A stretch of DNA of 6,628 bases, from assembly GCA_030673425.1 (NCBI GenBank), contig DAOVJB010000073.1, positions 1 through 6,628 of the forward strand, written 5' to 3'. The notes beneath the pieces are model-generated. The model did no database searches and was not told the origin of the DNA. It saw nothing but the letters and a program-made list of their open reading frames with translations. The position numbers and the translations under genes are program-made. Positions 1 through 6,628 of this stretch are shown in pieces (position 1 is the stretch's first letter; every line of letters begins with the position of its first letter). Source of the DNA: Elusimicrobiota bacterium (GTDB lineage: Bacteria > CAYTYR01 > UBA6262 > DAOVJB01).

Positions 1-1872
1 ATGGTAGCTTTTTTAATCTGGGGTGTTTTTAGTTTCCTAAAATCCCCTTATAAAGGGGTTGGGCTGGAAGAATTAATAAAGTTATTTTGTTATATAGGAA
101 TTTATTTCGTAGTAATAAATAATGTAGGAGAGAAACAGTTTAAGAGAATAATTTACAGTCTACTTATTGCTGCTTTTGTTAGCATCTTGTATGGTTTCCT
201 GCAGCACTTTGGATTAGATCCTTTCATATGGAAAGGGGCGTTTAGCAGGAGAGTTTTTTCTACCTTTGGCAATCCTAATTTTTTTGGTGCGTATTTGGTA
301 TTAACTGCACCTTTAATTTTGAGTATTTTCTTAAGGAATAAAAAATATATATTTTTAATATTTTTTATCCTGTTAACATTATGCATTTTTCTTACGGGGA
401 GCAAAGGCGCATGGTTGGCATTTGCAGGAGAAACGGTTATCTTCTCTATTCTAGCGATTATTTTCCTTTCTCATGCTAAAAAGAAGAAAGTCAGAACATT
501 TCTGGTAAGTTTAGCCATTTTAGTTATATTAGGAAGCACAATAGGCGTATTTATAATGGCTAAAAAAAGACCTGATTCAATACTTTTCAGGCTTCTTACG
601 TGGAGAAGTACTTTCCAGATGGTTGAATTAAATCCTGTCACGGGTAATGGTCTTAATAGTTTCAGGGTAATTTATCCTTTATATCGAGACCGGGAGATAT
701 TTCGTATAGAAGGCAAACACCAAACCGAGACCCAACATCCGGAGAACGAATATATAGAGATTGCTTCGGATGAAGGCATAATAGGTTTGGGAATATTTTT
801 TTGGATGTTGGGGATATTTTACACATACGGCATAAAGAAATCACAGTGGTTAAAAGAGCGGTTGGAAATAATAGAAACAGATAAAAAAGATAAAAGAAAA
901 AAAAGATTTTACTCGCCGATTGAATACAATTTGTCTTTTTTGGTAGGTCTTATCACAGGTTTATCAGGATTACTCATTCATAACCTGTTTGGCGTAAATA
1001 TGCGTTTTGTTTCCTCGGGATTCTTTTTCTGGTTATTCCTGGGTTTAATTAGTCTTCAGGTCCTGGGTTATCCATCGGTAGTATCGGTAAAGGAAGAAAT
1101 ACAAACCCAGGAAAAAAAATATCCCAAATTTGTCTTTAGGCTGTTAGAATTATGTATTGTGTGTATTACTATTTTTCTTATCGTTATTTTTATACGATTT
1201 TATCGTGCAGATATTCATCATAACCGTGGAATTAGTTATTCTAAGAATAGAAAATGGGGGAAAGCTCTAAAGGAATACCAAAAAGTCGTTGATTTTAACC
1301 CATATTTTACTATGGCTCATTATTTTATTGGTAATGTTTATAATGACCGCTGGGAAGAAGGGGATGCCGAGAGAGCCCTGTCAAAGTATCAGGATGTCAA
1401 AAAAATTGCTCCTAATTATGTAATGGTACATTATCAGGAAGGCATTGTTTATAATAAATTGAAGAAATGGGATAAGGCTATAGAGAATTTTAAGAAGGCC
1501 GTTGCTCTTGACCCTGTTTTTGCGCTTACTTATTTCAGAATGGGCTGGGCATATACTCAGTCAAAAGATTTTAATAGTGCCATGGGAGCGTTTAAGAAGG
1601 CAGTAGAAATCCAGCCTAATTTTTTTGATGCATATATTAATTTAGGCAATATACAGTTTATGTTAGAAGATTACGGCGGTAGTGAGGTGTCATTTAAGAA
1701 GGCTCTTGAAATTAATCCTAAGAATATGACTGTGTATAGAAATTTAGGGCTTCTTTATGCCAATCTCAAGAGGTATCCTGAAGCAGCTATACAATGGCAT
1801 AAGGCTTTAGAGATAAACCCTGAAAATCAAGAAATTAAGCGTTTACTTGACAGCTTAAGAAAGAAAAAGTAA
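1..1872 (+). CDS. O-antigen ligase/polymerase-like membrane protein with C-terminal TPR repeats, 5'-partial
   Basis: This is probably a glycan ligase or polymerase of the WaaL/Wzy/PglL type, acting on lipid-linked glycan at the outer face of the inner membrane. The visible 623 residues begin inside a membrane helix. Further helices lie near 27-40, 49-66, 92-110, 116-133, 138-156 and 167-185. A large loop (186-258) follows, then helices near 259-277, 309-330, 338-357 and 382-399. Family motifs include STFGNPNF (87-94), GSKGAW (133-138) and, in the loop, R197 with W201, then HPENEY (246-251) before DEGIIGLG. Six TPRs fill about 403-609; the second (437-473) is three residues longer than the standard 34. 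Base 1 happens to be an ATG, but alignment with the next gene puts it about 80 residues inside the protein, so the true start is upstream. The usual Arg of the SRGAW-type motif is Lys135, and Glu248 sits where the neighbour has His. The substrate cannot be told. Confidence 0.85.
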   Translation: MVAFLIWGVFSFLKSPYKGVGLEELIKLFCYIGIYFVVINNVGEKQFKRIIYSLLIAAFVSILYGFLQHFGLDPFIWKGAFSRRVFSTFGNPNFFGAYLVLTAPLILSIFLRNKKYIFLIFFILLTLCIFLTGSKGAWLAFAGETVIFSILAIIFLSHAKKKKVRTFLVSLAILVILGSTIGVFIMAKKRPDSILFRLLTWRSTFQMVELNPVTGNGLNSFRVIYPLYRDREIFRIEGKHQTETQHPENEYIEIASDEGIIGLGIFFWMLGIFYTYGIKKSQWLKERLEIIETDKKDKRKKRFYSPIEYNLSFLVGLITGLSGLLIHNLFGVNMRFVSSGFFFWLFLGLISLQVLGYPSVVSVKEEIQTQEKKYPKFVFRLLELCIVCITIFLIVIFIRFYRADIHHNRGISYSKNRKWGKALKEYQKVVDFNPYFTMAHYFIGNVYNDRWEEGDAERALSKYQDVKKIAPNYVMVHYQEGIVYNKLKKWDKAIENFKKAVALDPVFALTYFRMGWAYTQSKDFNSAMGAFKKAVEIQPNFFDAYINLGNIQFMLEDYGGSEVSFKKALEINPKNMTVYRNLGLLYANLKRYPEAAIQWHKALEINPENQEIKRLLDSLRKKK

Positions 1873-1893
1873 ATTCTGGTGTTAATATAGAAT

Positions 1894-4026
1894 ATGATTA
1901 CAAATTCTACAAATATTCAGAATAATTTGTTAAAAGATAAAATAATCAGGAGAATTTTCTACTTTTTAATCCTTGTAGTTCCTCTTATTTTCTTTACCGA
2001 TCTTACCCAGAACCCATTCTATATTCAAATAATACTCTTACAGATAACAGTATGTATGATTCTGTTTTTTTATTTATTAAAGGTCAACTTTGATAAAGAA
2101 TTTAAGATAATCAAAACCCCTTTAGATTCACCTGTGGTATTTTTAATAGCGGTGTGTGTGGTTTCAGTTGTTATTTCTATATTAAGGAATAAAGATGATA
2201 GAATTGCAATATTTCTTATGGGTTTTGATAATATTGTTTTCCTTATCTTGAATTGGGTAGCTATCTTTTATATAACCGTTTATACTCTTAAAAAGAGAGA
2301 ATATATCAGAACTGCTATAAATTTACTGTTTATAGCAGGAGGAATAGCTTCGGCTTACGGGATTTTGCAATATTTGGGAATGGAACCCATCTGGCAGGAG
2401 GCTGTAGACCCTTTCGGGGGAAGATGTGTTTCTACTTTCGGGAATCCCAATTTCTTAGCAAGTTTTTTGGTATTGCTGTTGCCGCTTGCTTTAGTAAAGA
2501 TGTTATTATCAGAGAAAATGTCTGAGAAGATTTTTTTGTTTATTACAGGTTCTTTAATGTTTACAGCTTTAATCTGCACTTCTACCCGAAGTGCCTGGAT
2601 AGGATTTATAGCATCTCTTATAATTATATGGATCTTTTTGATATTTAAGGTCAAGGATAAAAAAACAATACTCAAACATTTTATTTATCTTGCAGTTATC
2701 ATTATAGTTAGCTTGGTTGTTGTTTTCAGTGCACCCGGGAAGAGGGTAATAGGTGAACGCGTTCTTTCAACTTTAAGTATCCAGAAAAGCGGTACCGCTT
2801 CTTCACAACGTTTTCTGATATGGAGCAGTGCTAAGGATATGTTTTTTGATTTCCCTATTATAGGATCAGGTTGGGGAACTTTAGAATTATTCTATCCATG
2901 GTATCAGGGGAAATACTTAAGATCTGCCAAATATGCTCCGCTAAAAACTCATGCTAACCGTGCACATAATGAAATACTGCAGTTTCTGGCAGAGACAGGT
3001 ATTATCGGATTGGGTGTTGCTGTCTGGTTGCTGGTTACACTTATTAAGTATAGTTTAAGGTTATTAAAAAACACCTCAATTAATAAAGAATCTAAATATA
3101 TAATTCTCGGGCTTTTCAGCGGGATAATAGGAATGCTCATAGATAACTTGTTTAATGTTTCGCTTCATTTTGCTTCTCCGGCTATGGTATTCTGGATTAA
3201 TGTAGGGATTATTGTAAGTATAGGATATCAAACTGAAAATCACCAGGAAAATCTCCTGAAGCATGAAACTATCAGTTCCAGGGGTTTAAGAATATCAAAA
3301 TATGTGATAAGTACAGTTGTTTTAGTGTTGCTTTTTTTGATTGTATTGTTGAGTTTTAATAGGTTCCGAGCAGCAATTCATTATTTTAACGGCATAAGGT
3401 ACAGCAAAGGTAAAAAGGTGACCTTAGACAAGGCAATTTCTCAATTTGAGAAATCTCTTGGGTTTTATGCTTTTGATATTAATACAAATTATGAACTGGC
3501 CAATGTCTATACTCTTCAGAATAAAATTGATAAAGCTATAGAATATTATAAAAAAGCCAATCTAGTTAATCCAGGATATGAGGAGATTTATCATAATCTG
3601 GGTATTGTCTATGCTAATAACGGTGAGGTTAAAAAGAGTATATATAATTTTGAAAAAGCTTTAAGAATCGGTCCTAATTCTTTAGATACTTATATGTATT
3701 TAGGTAAGATTTATATAAAATTAGAGGATTGGACTAAGGCACAACAGGTGTACGAGAAAATTACTTCACTAAATTCCTCTCTGGCCAAGGCTCATTTGCA
3801 TTTAGGGAATATATATTTTAAGTTAGAAAATACAGAAAAGGCAATATCTGAATATAAAAAGGTAATTCAGTTAAATCCTAACACCCAGGGTGCTTATAAA
3901 AATCTCGGGTATGTTTATTTAAGTATAAATAAAAAAAGAGAAGCGCAAAAGTTCTTCAGGGAGGCCTTGAGGTTAAATCCTAATGATAAAGTTATTATAG
4001 CTAAGTTAAAAGAGCTGGAGGAATAA
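1894..4026 (+). CDS. O-antigen ligase/polymerase-like membrane protein with C-terminal TPR repeats
   Basis: This is a 710-residue paralogue of the preceding gene, starting 21 bases after it and probably co-transcribed. The start is well fixed: an in-frame TAG lies at 1888-1890, one codon before the ATG, although the ribosome binding site is poor (GGTG at 1879-1882). I read about 13 membrane helices: 21-36, 44-63, 78-96, 112-131, 141-160, 184-203, 213-229, 234-252, 262-279, 366-386, 402-420, 426-445 and 470-487. The large loop between helices 9 and 10 matches the WaaL layout. Motifs are STFGNPNF (180-187), STRSAW with R232, R306 with W310 in the loop, PIIGSGWG, and AHNE (H358) before AETGIIGLG. 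Six TPRs follow (about 495-698), five of them close to the 34-residue consensus. The likely role is transfer or polymerisation of undecaprenyl-linked glycan outside the cytoplasm. O-antigen ligase, Wzy polymerase and protein O-oligosaccharyltransferase cannot be separated by sequence alone. Confidence 0.88.
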   Translation: MITNSTNIQNNLLKDKIIRRIFYFLILVVPLIFFTDLTQNPFYIQIILLQITVCMILFFYLLKVNFDKEFKIIKTPLDSPVVFLIAVCVVSVVISILRNKDDRIAIFLMGFDNIVFLILNWVAIFYITVYTLKKREYIRTAINLLFIAGGIASAYGILQYLGMEPIWQEAVDPFGGRCVSTFGNPNFLASFLVLLLPLALVKMLLSEKMSEKIFLFITGSLMFTALICTSTRSAWIGFIASLIIIWIFLIFKVKDKKTILKHFIYLAVIIIVSLVVVFSAPGKRVIGERVLSTLSIQKSGTASSQRFLIWSSAKDMFFDFPIIGSGWGTLELFYPWYQGKYLRSAKYAPLKTHANRAHNEILQFLAETGIIGLGVAVWLLVTLIKYSLRLLKNTSINKESKYIILGLFSGIIGMLIDNLFNVSLHFASPAMVFWINVGIIVSIGYQTENHQENLLKHETISSRGLRISKYVISTVVLVLLFLIVLLSFNRFRAAIHYFNGIRYSKGKKVTLDKAISQFEKSLGFYAFDINTNYELANVYTLQNKIDKAIEYYKKANLVNPGYEEIYHNLGIVYANNGEVKKSIYNFEKALRIGPNSLDTYMYLGKIYIKLEDWTKAQQVYEKITSLNSSLAKAHLHLGNIYFKLENTEKAISEYKKVIQLNPNTQGAYKNLGYVYLSINKKREAQKFFREALRLNPNDKVIIAKLKELEE
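2312..2338. repeat. 10-bp perfect inverted repeat inside the second ligase gene
   Basis: CTGCTATAAA (2312-2321) and its exact reverse complement TTTATAGCAG (2329-2338) flank a 7-base loop. It lies wholly within coding sequence, in the segment encoding membrane helix 5. No T-tract follows, so it is not an intrinsic terminator. In AT-rich DNA a match of this length can arise by chance. Confidence 0.5.
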
Positions 4027-4041
4027 ATAACAGCCTTTTTT
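4008..4041 (+). terminator. weak possible intrinsic terminator after the ligase pair
   Basis: AAAAG (4008-4012) and GCTG (4014-4017), separated by a bulged A, can pair with CAGC (4031-4034) and CTTTT (4035-4039). The run of six T at 4036-4041 follows the GC-containing core. The core is only four base pairs and the loop is 13 bases, and the stem overlaps the stop codon of the upstream gene. It would end the ligase transcript just before the next promoter. The location fits but the structure is weak. Confidence 0.3.
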
Positions 4042-4044
4042 GTG

Positions 4045-4074
4045 TTGACAAGGGTGTTTTATTTTAGGTATACT
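4045..4074 (+). promoter_or_regulatory. sigma70-type promoter for the galT-glgA unit
   Basis: A perfect -35 hexamer TTGACA (4045-4050) is followed 18 bases later by TATACT (4069-4074), five of six matches to the -10 consensus. Transcription should begin near 4081, giving a leader of about 30 bases before galT. It sits in the 84-base gap after the ligase genes, where an operon boundary would be expected. No operator or riboswitch is visible, and the leader is too short for one. Confidence 0.75.
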
Positions 4075-4098
4075 AAATTGAAAATTACGAGGGCATAA

Positions 4099-4105
4099 AA
4101 GGAGG
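4099..4105 (+). promoter_or_regulatory. strong ribosome binding site of galT
   Basis: AAGGAGG at 4099-4105 is a full match to the anti-Shine-Dalgarno core, five bases before the ATG at 4111. It fixes that start and predicts efficient translation. Confidence 0.85.
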
Positions 4106-4110
4106 GTTAA

Positions 4111-5112
4111 ATGCCTGAATTAAGACGGGATCCTGTAATTGGCCGATGGGTTATTATCTCTACTGAAAGAGGGAAACGACCATCAGATTTCGGAAGCAGC
4201 AAGGAAGGGGAAAAAGAAGGTAAGTTTTGTCCTTTTTGTGTAGGGAATGAAGATAAAACTCCTCCGGAAATATTATCCTATAGAGAACCGGGTACAGAAG
4301 TTAATAAATCAGGATGGTGGGTTCGCGTGGTGCCTAATAAGTTTCCAGCTCTGCAGATTGAGGGGGCATTGAACAGGCGTGGAGAGGGGATGTATGACAG
4401 GATGAACGGTATAGGAGCCCACGAGGTGATTATAGAGACCCCTGACCATGATAAGACAATTGCTACGCTTGACGATAAAAAAGTGGAGGATGTAATATGG
4501 GCTTATCGGGATAGAATCCTGGATTTGAAGAAAGACGCGCGTTTTGAATATATATTAATCTTCAAGAATCATGGTGCAGCAGCAGGGGCTTCACTTTACC
4601 ATTCGCACTCTCAATTGATTGCTACCCCGGTCGTTCCTAAAAGGGTAAAAGAGGAAGTTAACGGCGGGCGGAATTATTATGATTATAAGGAAAGATGTGT
4701 ATTCTGTGATATGGTAAAACAGGAATTGAGTTCTGATATAAGGGTAATAAGCGAAAATGAGGATTTTATAGCTATCTCTCCTTTTGCTTCAAGATTCCCT
4801 TTTGAAATGTGGGTTTTGCCTAAAAAGCATGACTCTGCTTTTGAAAATATACAAAAACACGAGGTAGTTCTTTTATCAAGAATACTTAAAGATGTCTTAA
4901 AGAGGATAAATGTTGTCTTAAATGATCCTCCATTTAACTATATAATTCATACAGCACCTATTAATACTTCTAATTTACCTTATTATCACTGGCATATAGA
5001 GATTATCCCGAAACTGATAAAAGTTGCAGGTTTTGAATGGGGAACAGGATTTTATATTAACCCCACTCCTCCTGAGGAGGCAACTAAATATTTAAGGGAA
5101 GCAGAGATATAA
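4111..5112 (+). CDS. galT: galactose-1-phosphate uridylyltransferase family protein (GalT-like)
   Basis: This is a 333-residue cytoplasmic enzyme with two HIT-type domains, about the usual length for GalT (E. coli 348). GalT exchanges UMP between UDP-glucose and galactose 1-phosphate in the Leloir pathway through a nucleotidyl-histidine intermediate. The N-terminus (RRDPVIGRWVIIS) is typical. Probable zinc ligands are C40, C43, H104 and H164. The catalytic motif is HSHSQ (164-168) with nucleophile His166, where E. coli has HPHGQ. A second metal site like the E. coli iron site is suggested by E182, H280, H293 and H295 (HWH). An additional CxxC (C196, C199) opens the second domain. The gene has its own strong promoter and ribosome binding site, and glgA follows after 31 bases. 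No galK or galE is visible. The pairing with glgA and the HSHSQ motif leave room for an ADP-glucose-directed activity. The family assignment is firm; the substrate is less so. Confidence 0.85.
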   Translation: MPELRRDPVIGRWVIISTERGKRPSDFGSSKEGEKEGKFCPFCVGNEDKTPPEILSYREPGTEVNKSGWWVRVVPNKFPALQIEGALNRRGEGMYDRMNGIGAHEVIIETPDHDKTIATLDDKKVEDVIWAYRDRILDLKKDARFEYILIFKNHGAAAGASLYHSHSQLIATPVVPKRVKEEVNGGRNYYDYKERCVFCDMVKQELSSDIRVISENEDFIAISPFASRFPFEMWVLPKKHDSAFENIQKHEVVLLSRILKDVLKRINVVLNDPPFNYIIHTAPINTSNLPYYHWHIEIIPKLIKVAGFEWGTGFYINPTPPEEATKYLREAEI

Positions 5113-5126
5113 TCAACTAAATGAAC

Positions 5127-5133
5127 AAAGGAG
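5127..5133 (+). promoter_or_regulatory. ribosome binding site deciding the GTG start of glgA
   Basis: AAAGGAG (5127-5133) lies ten bases before the GTG at 5144. The in-frame ATG at 5156 would be 22 bases away and would remove the first beta strand, so the GTG is preferred. No separate promoter is evident in the 31-base gap, which supports co-transcription with galT. Confidence 0.75.
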
Positions 5134-5143
5134 TCCTTCATAA

Positions 5144-6628
5144 GTGAAAATACTGATGGTGGCTTCAGAATGTGTTCCTTTTGCTAAAAGTGGTGGCCTG
5201 GCGGACGTAGTTGGTGCATTGCCGAAGTTTATTAAGAAAAAGAATCAAGATATAAGAATTATAATACCTAAATACAAAAAGATTGATGAGAAGAAATTCG
5301 GTATCAAACCTTTAATAAAATTCCCTGTGCCCATGGAAGGAGATATTCAAACAGCTGATATAAAATATGCTACCTTAGATGATATTCCTGTTTACTTTGT
5401 TGGTAACAAGCAGTTTTTCAATCGTCAGGAATTATACCGCACAAGTGAAGGTGATTATGAAGATAATGCCCAGAGGTTTATATTTTTTTGTAAGGCGGTT
5501 TTGGAATTATCTAAAGCAATAAATTTTAAGCCCGATATTATCCACTGCAATGATTGGCAGACAGGATTAATCCCGGCTTATCTTAAGACTATTTATAAAT
5601 ACGATACTTTCTTTATAAATAGTCGCACGGTATATACCATACACAATCTTGCTTACCAGGGTCTTTATCCAAAAGATATTATGCCTTTAGTAGGTATAGG
5701 ATGGGAGGAATTTACCACCGATAAAATGGAATACTGGGATCAAGTAAGTTTTATGAAAGCAGGATTGGTTTATTCCGATATAGTTACTACGGTGAGCAAG
5801 ACATACAGCAAAGAGATACAAACTACCGAAGAGTCCGGGAGGGGATTGGAAGGGATACTGGCCTCGAGATCTCGTGATCTTTACGGCATAGTGAACGGTG
5901 TGGATTATGATACATGGAATCCCTCCAAGGACAAGTTTATTCCAACTCGCTATAGCTTAAAGGATTTTGCAGAAAAAAAAGATAGATGTAAAAAAGGTCT
6001 TCTTAAAGAAGTGGGGCTTACCTTCAAAAAAGATATCCCTGTAATTGGCATGATCTCGCGTTTAGATCCTCAGAAGGGTTTGGATATTTTAGCTGAAGCA
6101 ATGGAGGAACTCTTAAGGTTAGATTTAGTATTTGTTCTATTAGGCAAGGGTGATGAACTCTATCATAAGTTATTTAAGGACGCTCAGGAAGCTTATCCTA
6201 ATAAGATGAGTGTAAACTTAGTTTTTAATAATCCCCTGGCTCATAAGATATATGCCGGTTCGGATATGTTCTTGATGCCCTCTCATTTTGAGCCTTGTGG
6301 GTTAGGACAATTGATTTCGTTTAAGTATGGCACCTTGCCTGTAGTCTATAAAACAGGAGGGTTAGCTGATACAGTCATTGGTTATAATAAAAAAAATGCA
6401 AAAGCTAATGGATTTGTATTTCGTGATTATTCAGCTTCAGCTTTAATTAAGGTAATTAAAGAGGCTTTAGGAGTTTATAAAAATAAAAAAGCGTGGAAGA
6501 AAATCGTTACAGAAGCTATGAAAGCTGATTTTTCATGGAATGACTCCGCAGGTAAATATTTAGATTTATATAAAAAGCTAATTTCTAGGGCTATAAAAAA
6601 GGGTGAAATAGATGGTGAAGAAGTTAAT
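5144..6628 (+). CDS. glgA: glycogen synthase (ADP-glucose, GT5), 3'-partial
   Basis: This enzyme transfers glucose from ADP-glucose to the non-reducing end of an alpha-1,4-glucan in the cytoplasm. The reading frame starts at GTG and stays open to the window edge (495 codons). The N-terminal ADP-glucose motif KSGGLADVVGALP puts Lys15 at the same position as in E. coli GlgA, which supports the GTG start. HCNDWQTGL (134-142) and HNLAYQG (H167, equivalent to E. coli His161) follow. In the second Rossmann domain, SRLDPQKGLD gives R306 and K311 (E. coli R300 and K305). HFEPCGLGQL gives E383 (E. coli E377) and is followed by TGGLADTV. FSW (463-465) marks the usual C-terminal helix, with which most family members end near residue 480. 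Here at least 15 more, mostly charged, residues follow without a stop. The gene lies 31 bases after galT, probably in one operon. It carries a 13-bp inverted repeat. Confidence 0.96.
   Translation, partial: MKILMVASECVPFAKSGGLADVVGALPKFIKKKNQDIRIIIPKYKKIDEKKFGIKPLIKFPVPMEGDIQTADIKYATLDDIPVYFVGNKQFFNRQELYRTSEGDYEDNAQRFIFFCKAVLELSKAINFKPDIIHCNDWQTGLIPAYLKTIYKYDTFFINSRTVYTIHNLAYQGLYPKDIMPLVGIGWEEFTTDKMEYWDQVSFMKAGLVYSDIVTTVSKTYSKEIQTTEESGRGLEGILASRSRDLYGIVNGVDYDTWNPSKDKFIPTRYSLKDFAEKKDRCKKGLLKEVGLTFKKDIPVIGMISRLDPQKGLDILAEAMEELLRLDLVFVLLGKGDELYHKLFKDAQEAYPNKMSVNLVFNNPLAHKIYAGSDMFLMPSHFEPCGLGQLISFKYGTLPVVYKTGGLADTVIGYNKKNAKANGFVFRDYSASALIKVIKEALGVYKNKKAWKKIVTEAMKADFSWNDSAGKYLDLYKKLISRAIKKGEIDGEEVN
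5587..5624. repeat. 13-bp perfect inverted repeat inside glgA
   Basis: GACTATTTATAAA (5587-5599) and its exact reverse complement TTTATAAATAGTC (5612-5624) flank a 12-base loop. In the glgA frame the arms encode parts of KTIYK and FINSR (residues 148-161), a surface stretch just before HNLAYQG, so the two arms are read in different codon phases. There is no T-tract, so it is not a terminator. Function, if any, is unknown. Confidence 0.6.
6612..6628 (+). CDS. possible start of a following gene overlapping glgA
   Basis: An ATG at 6612 reads MVKKL in a different frame from glgA and is open to the edge. It is preceded at a six-base distance by GGGTG (6601-6605), part of a purine-rich stretch that could serve as a ribosome binding site. 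It lies where most GlgA proteins have already ended, so a translationally coupled next gene is plausible. Only 17 bases are visible, so neither the product nor the reality of the gene can be judged. Confidence 0.35.

Noticed and set aside
1-3. ATG at the first base as the true start of the first gene
   Set aside because: The protein would begin inside a membrane helix and lack about 80 residues that align with the neighbouring paralogue. The gene is more likely cut by the window edge.
153-3264. Open frames of 60-106 codons on the minus strand at 153-404, 662-844, 2355-2675, 2949-3140 and 3076-3264
   Set aside because: All lie opposite the two well-supported ligase genes, have no recognisable domains, and two of them overlap each other. 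They are reading-frame shadows.
3436-3454. 19-base palindrome (two 9-bp arms around one T) in the second ligase gene
   Set aside because: Arms of this length are expected about once by chance in an AT-rich window this size. It lies in ordinary TPR coding sequence.
5121-5147. Eight-codon frame (MNKGVLHK) whose TGA overlaps the GTG start of glgA
   Set aside because: It has no ribosome binding site of its own and contains the glgA ribosome binding site, so it is most likely accidental. A leader peptide for coupling cannot be excluded.
5156-5158. ATG at 5156 as the glgA start
   Set aside because: It would remove the first beta strand and shift the KSGGL lysine away from the family position (15). 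The ribosome binding site is spaced for the GTG at 5144.
5865-5874. Palindrome CGAGATCTCG in glgA, and similarly GGTATATACC at 5629-5638
   Set aside because: Ten-base palindromes without a loop are common by chance, and both lie in conserved coding sequence.

Overview
The window is AT-rich bacterial DNA. It holds four genes on the + strand, with a probable fifth starting at the right edge. The genes are tightly packed, with gaps of 21, 84 and 31 bases. There are no RNA genes, mobile elements or CRISPR arrays that I can support. The O-antigen-ligase-like proteins with C-terminal TPR repeats, the long AT-rich coding sequence and the galT-glgA pairing remind me of uncultured PVC-related lineages such as Omnitrophota. 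That placement is an impression from gene content, not something the sequence proves.

Left half (1-4026): two adjacent, clearly related membrane proteins. Each has the multi-span fold of the WaaL/Wzy/PglL superfamily, which transfers or polymerises lipid-linked glycans. In each, one further membrane helix is followed by six TPR repeats. The first gene is cut by the left edge: by alignment to its neighbour, about 80 N-terminal residues lie upstream. The two copies differ at positions that are usually conserved, so they may have different jobs, for example a polymerase and a ligase.

Right half (4027-6628): a short intergenic region carries a near-consensus housekeeping promoter (TTGACA, 18 bases, TATACT) and a strong ribosome binding site. 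These lead into a GalT-family nucleotidylyltransferase gene. A GTG-started glycogen synthase gene (glgA) follows 31 bases later and is still open at the right edge. A possible ATG with its own ribosome binding site overlaps the end of glgA.

Together the genes describe surface glycan assembly next to sugar-nucleotide and glycogen metabolism. The promoter at 4045-4074 suggests two transcription units rather than one. The most interesting question is whether the GalT-like enzyme next to the ADP-glucose-using GlgA works on galactose at all, or on ADP-glucose. I found no unmistakably new system in the window.
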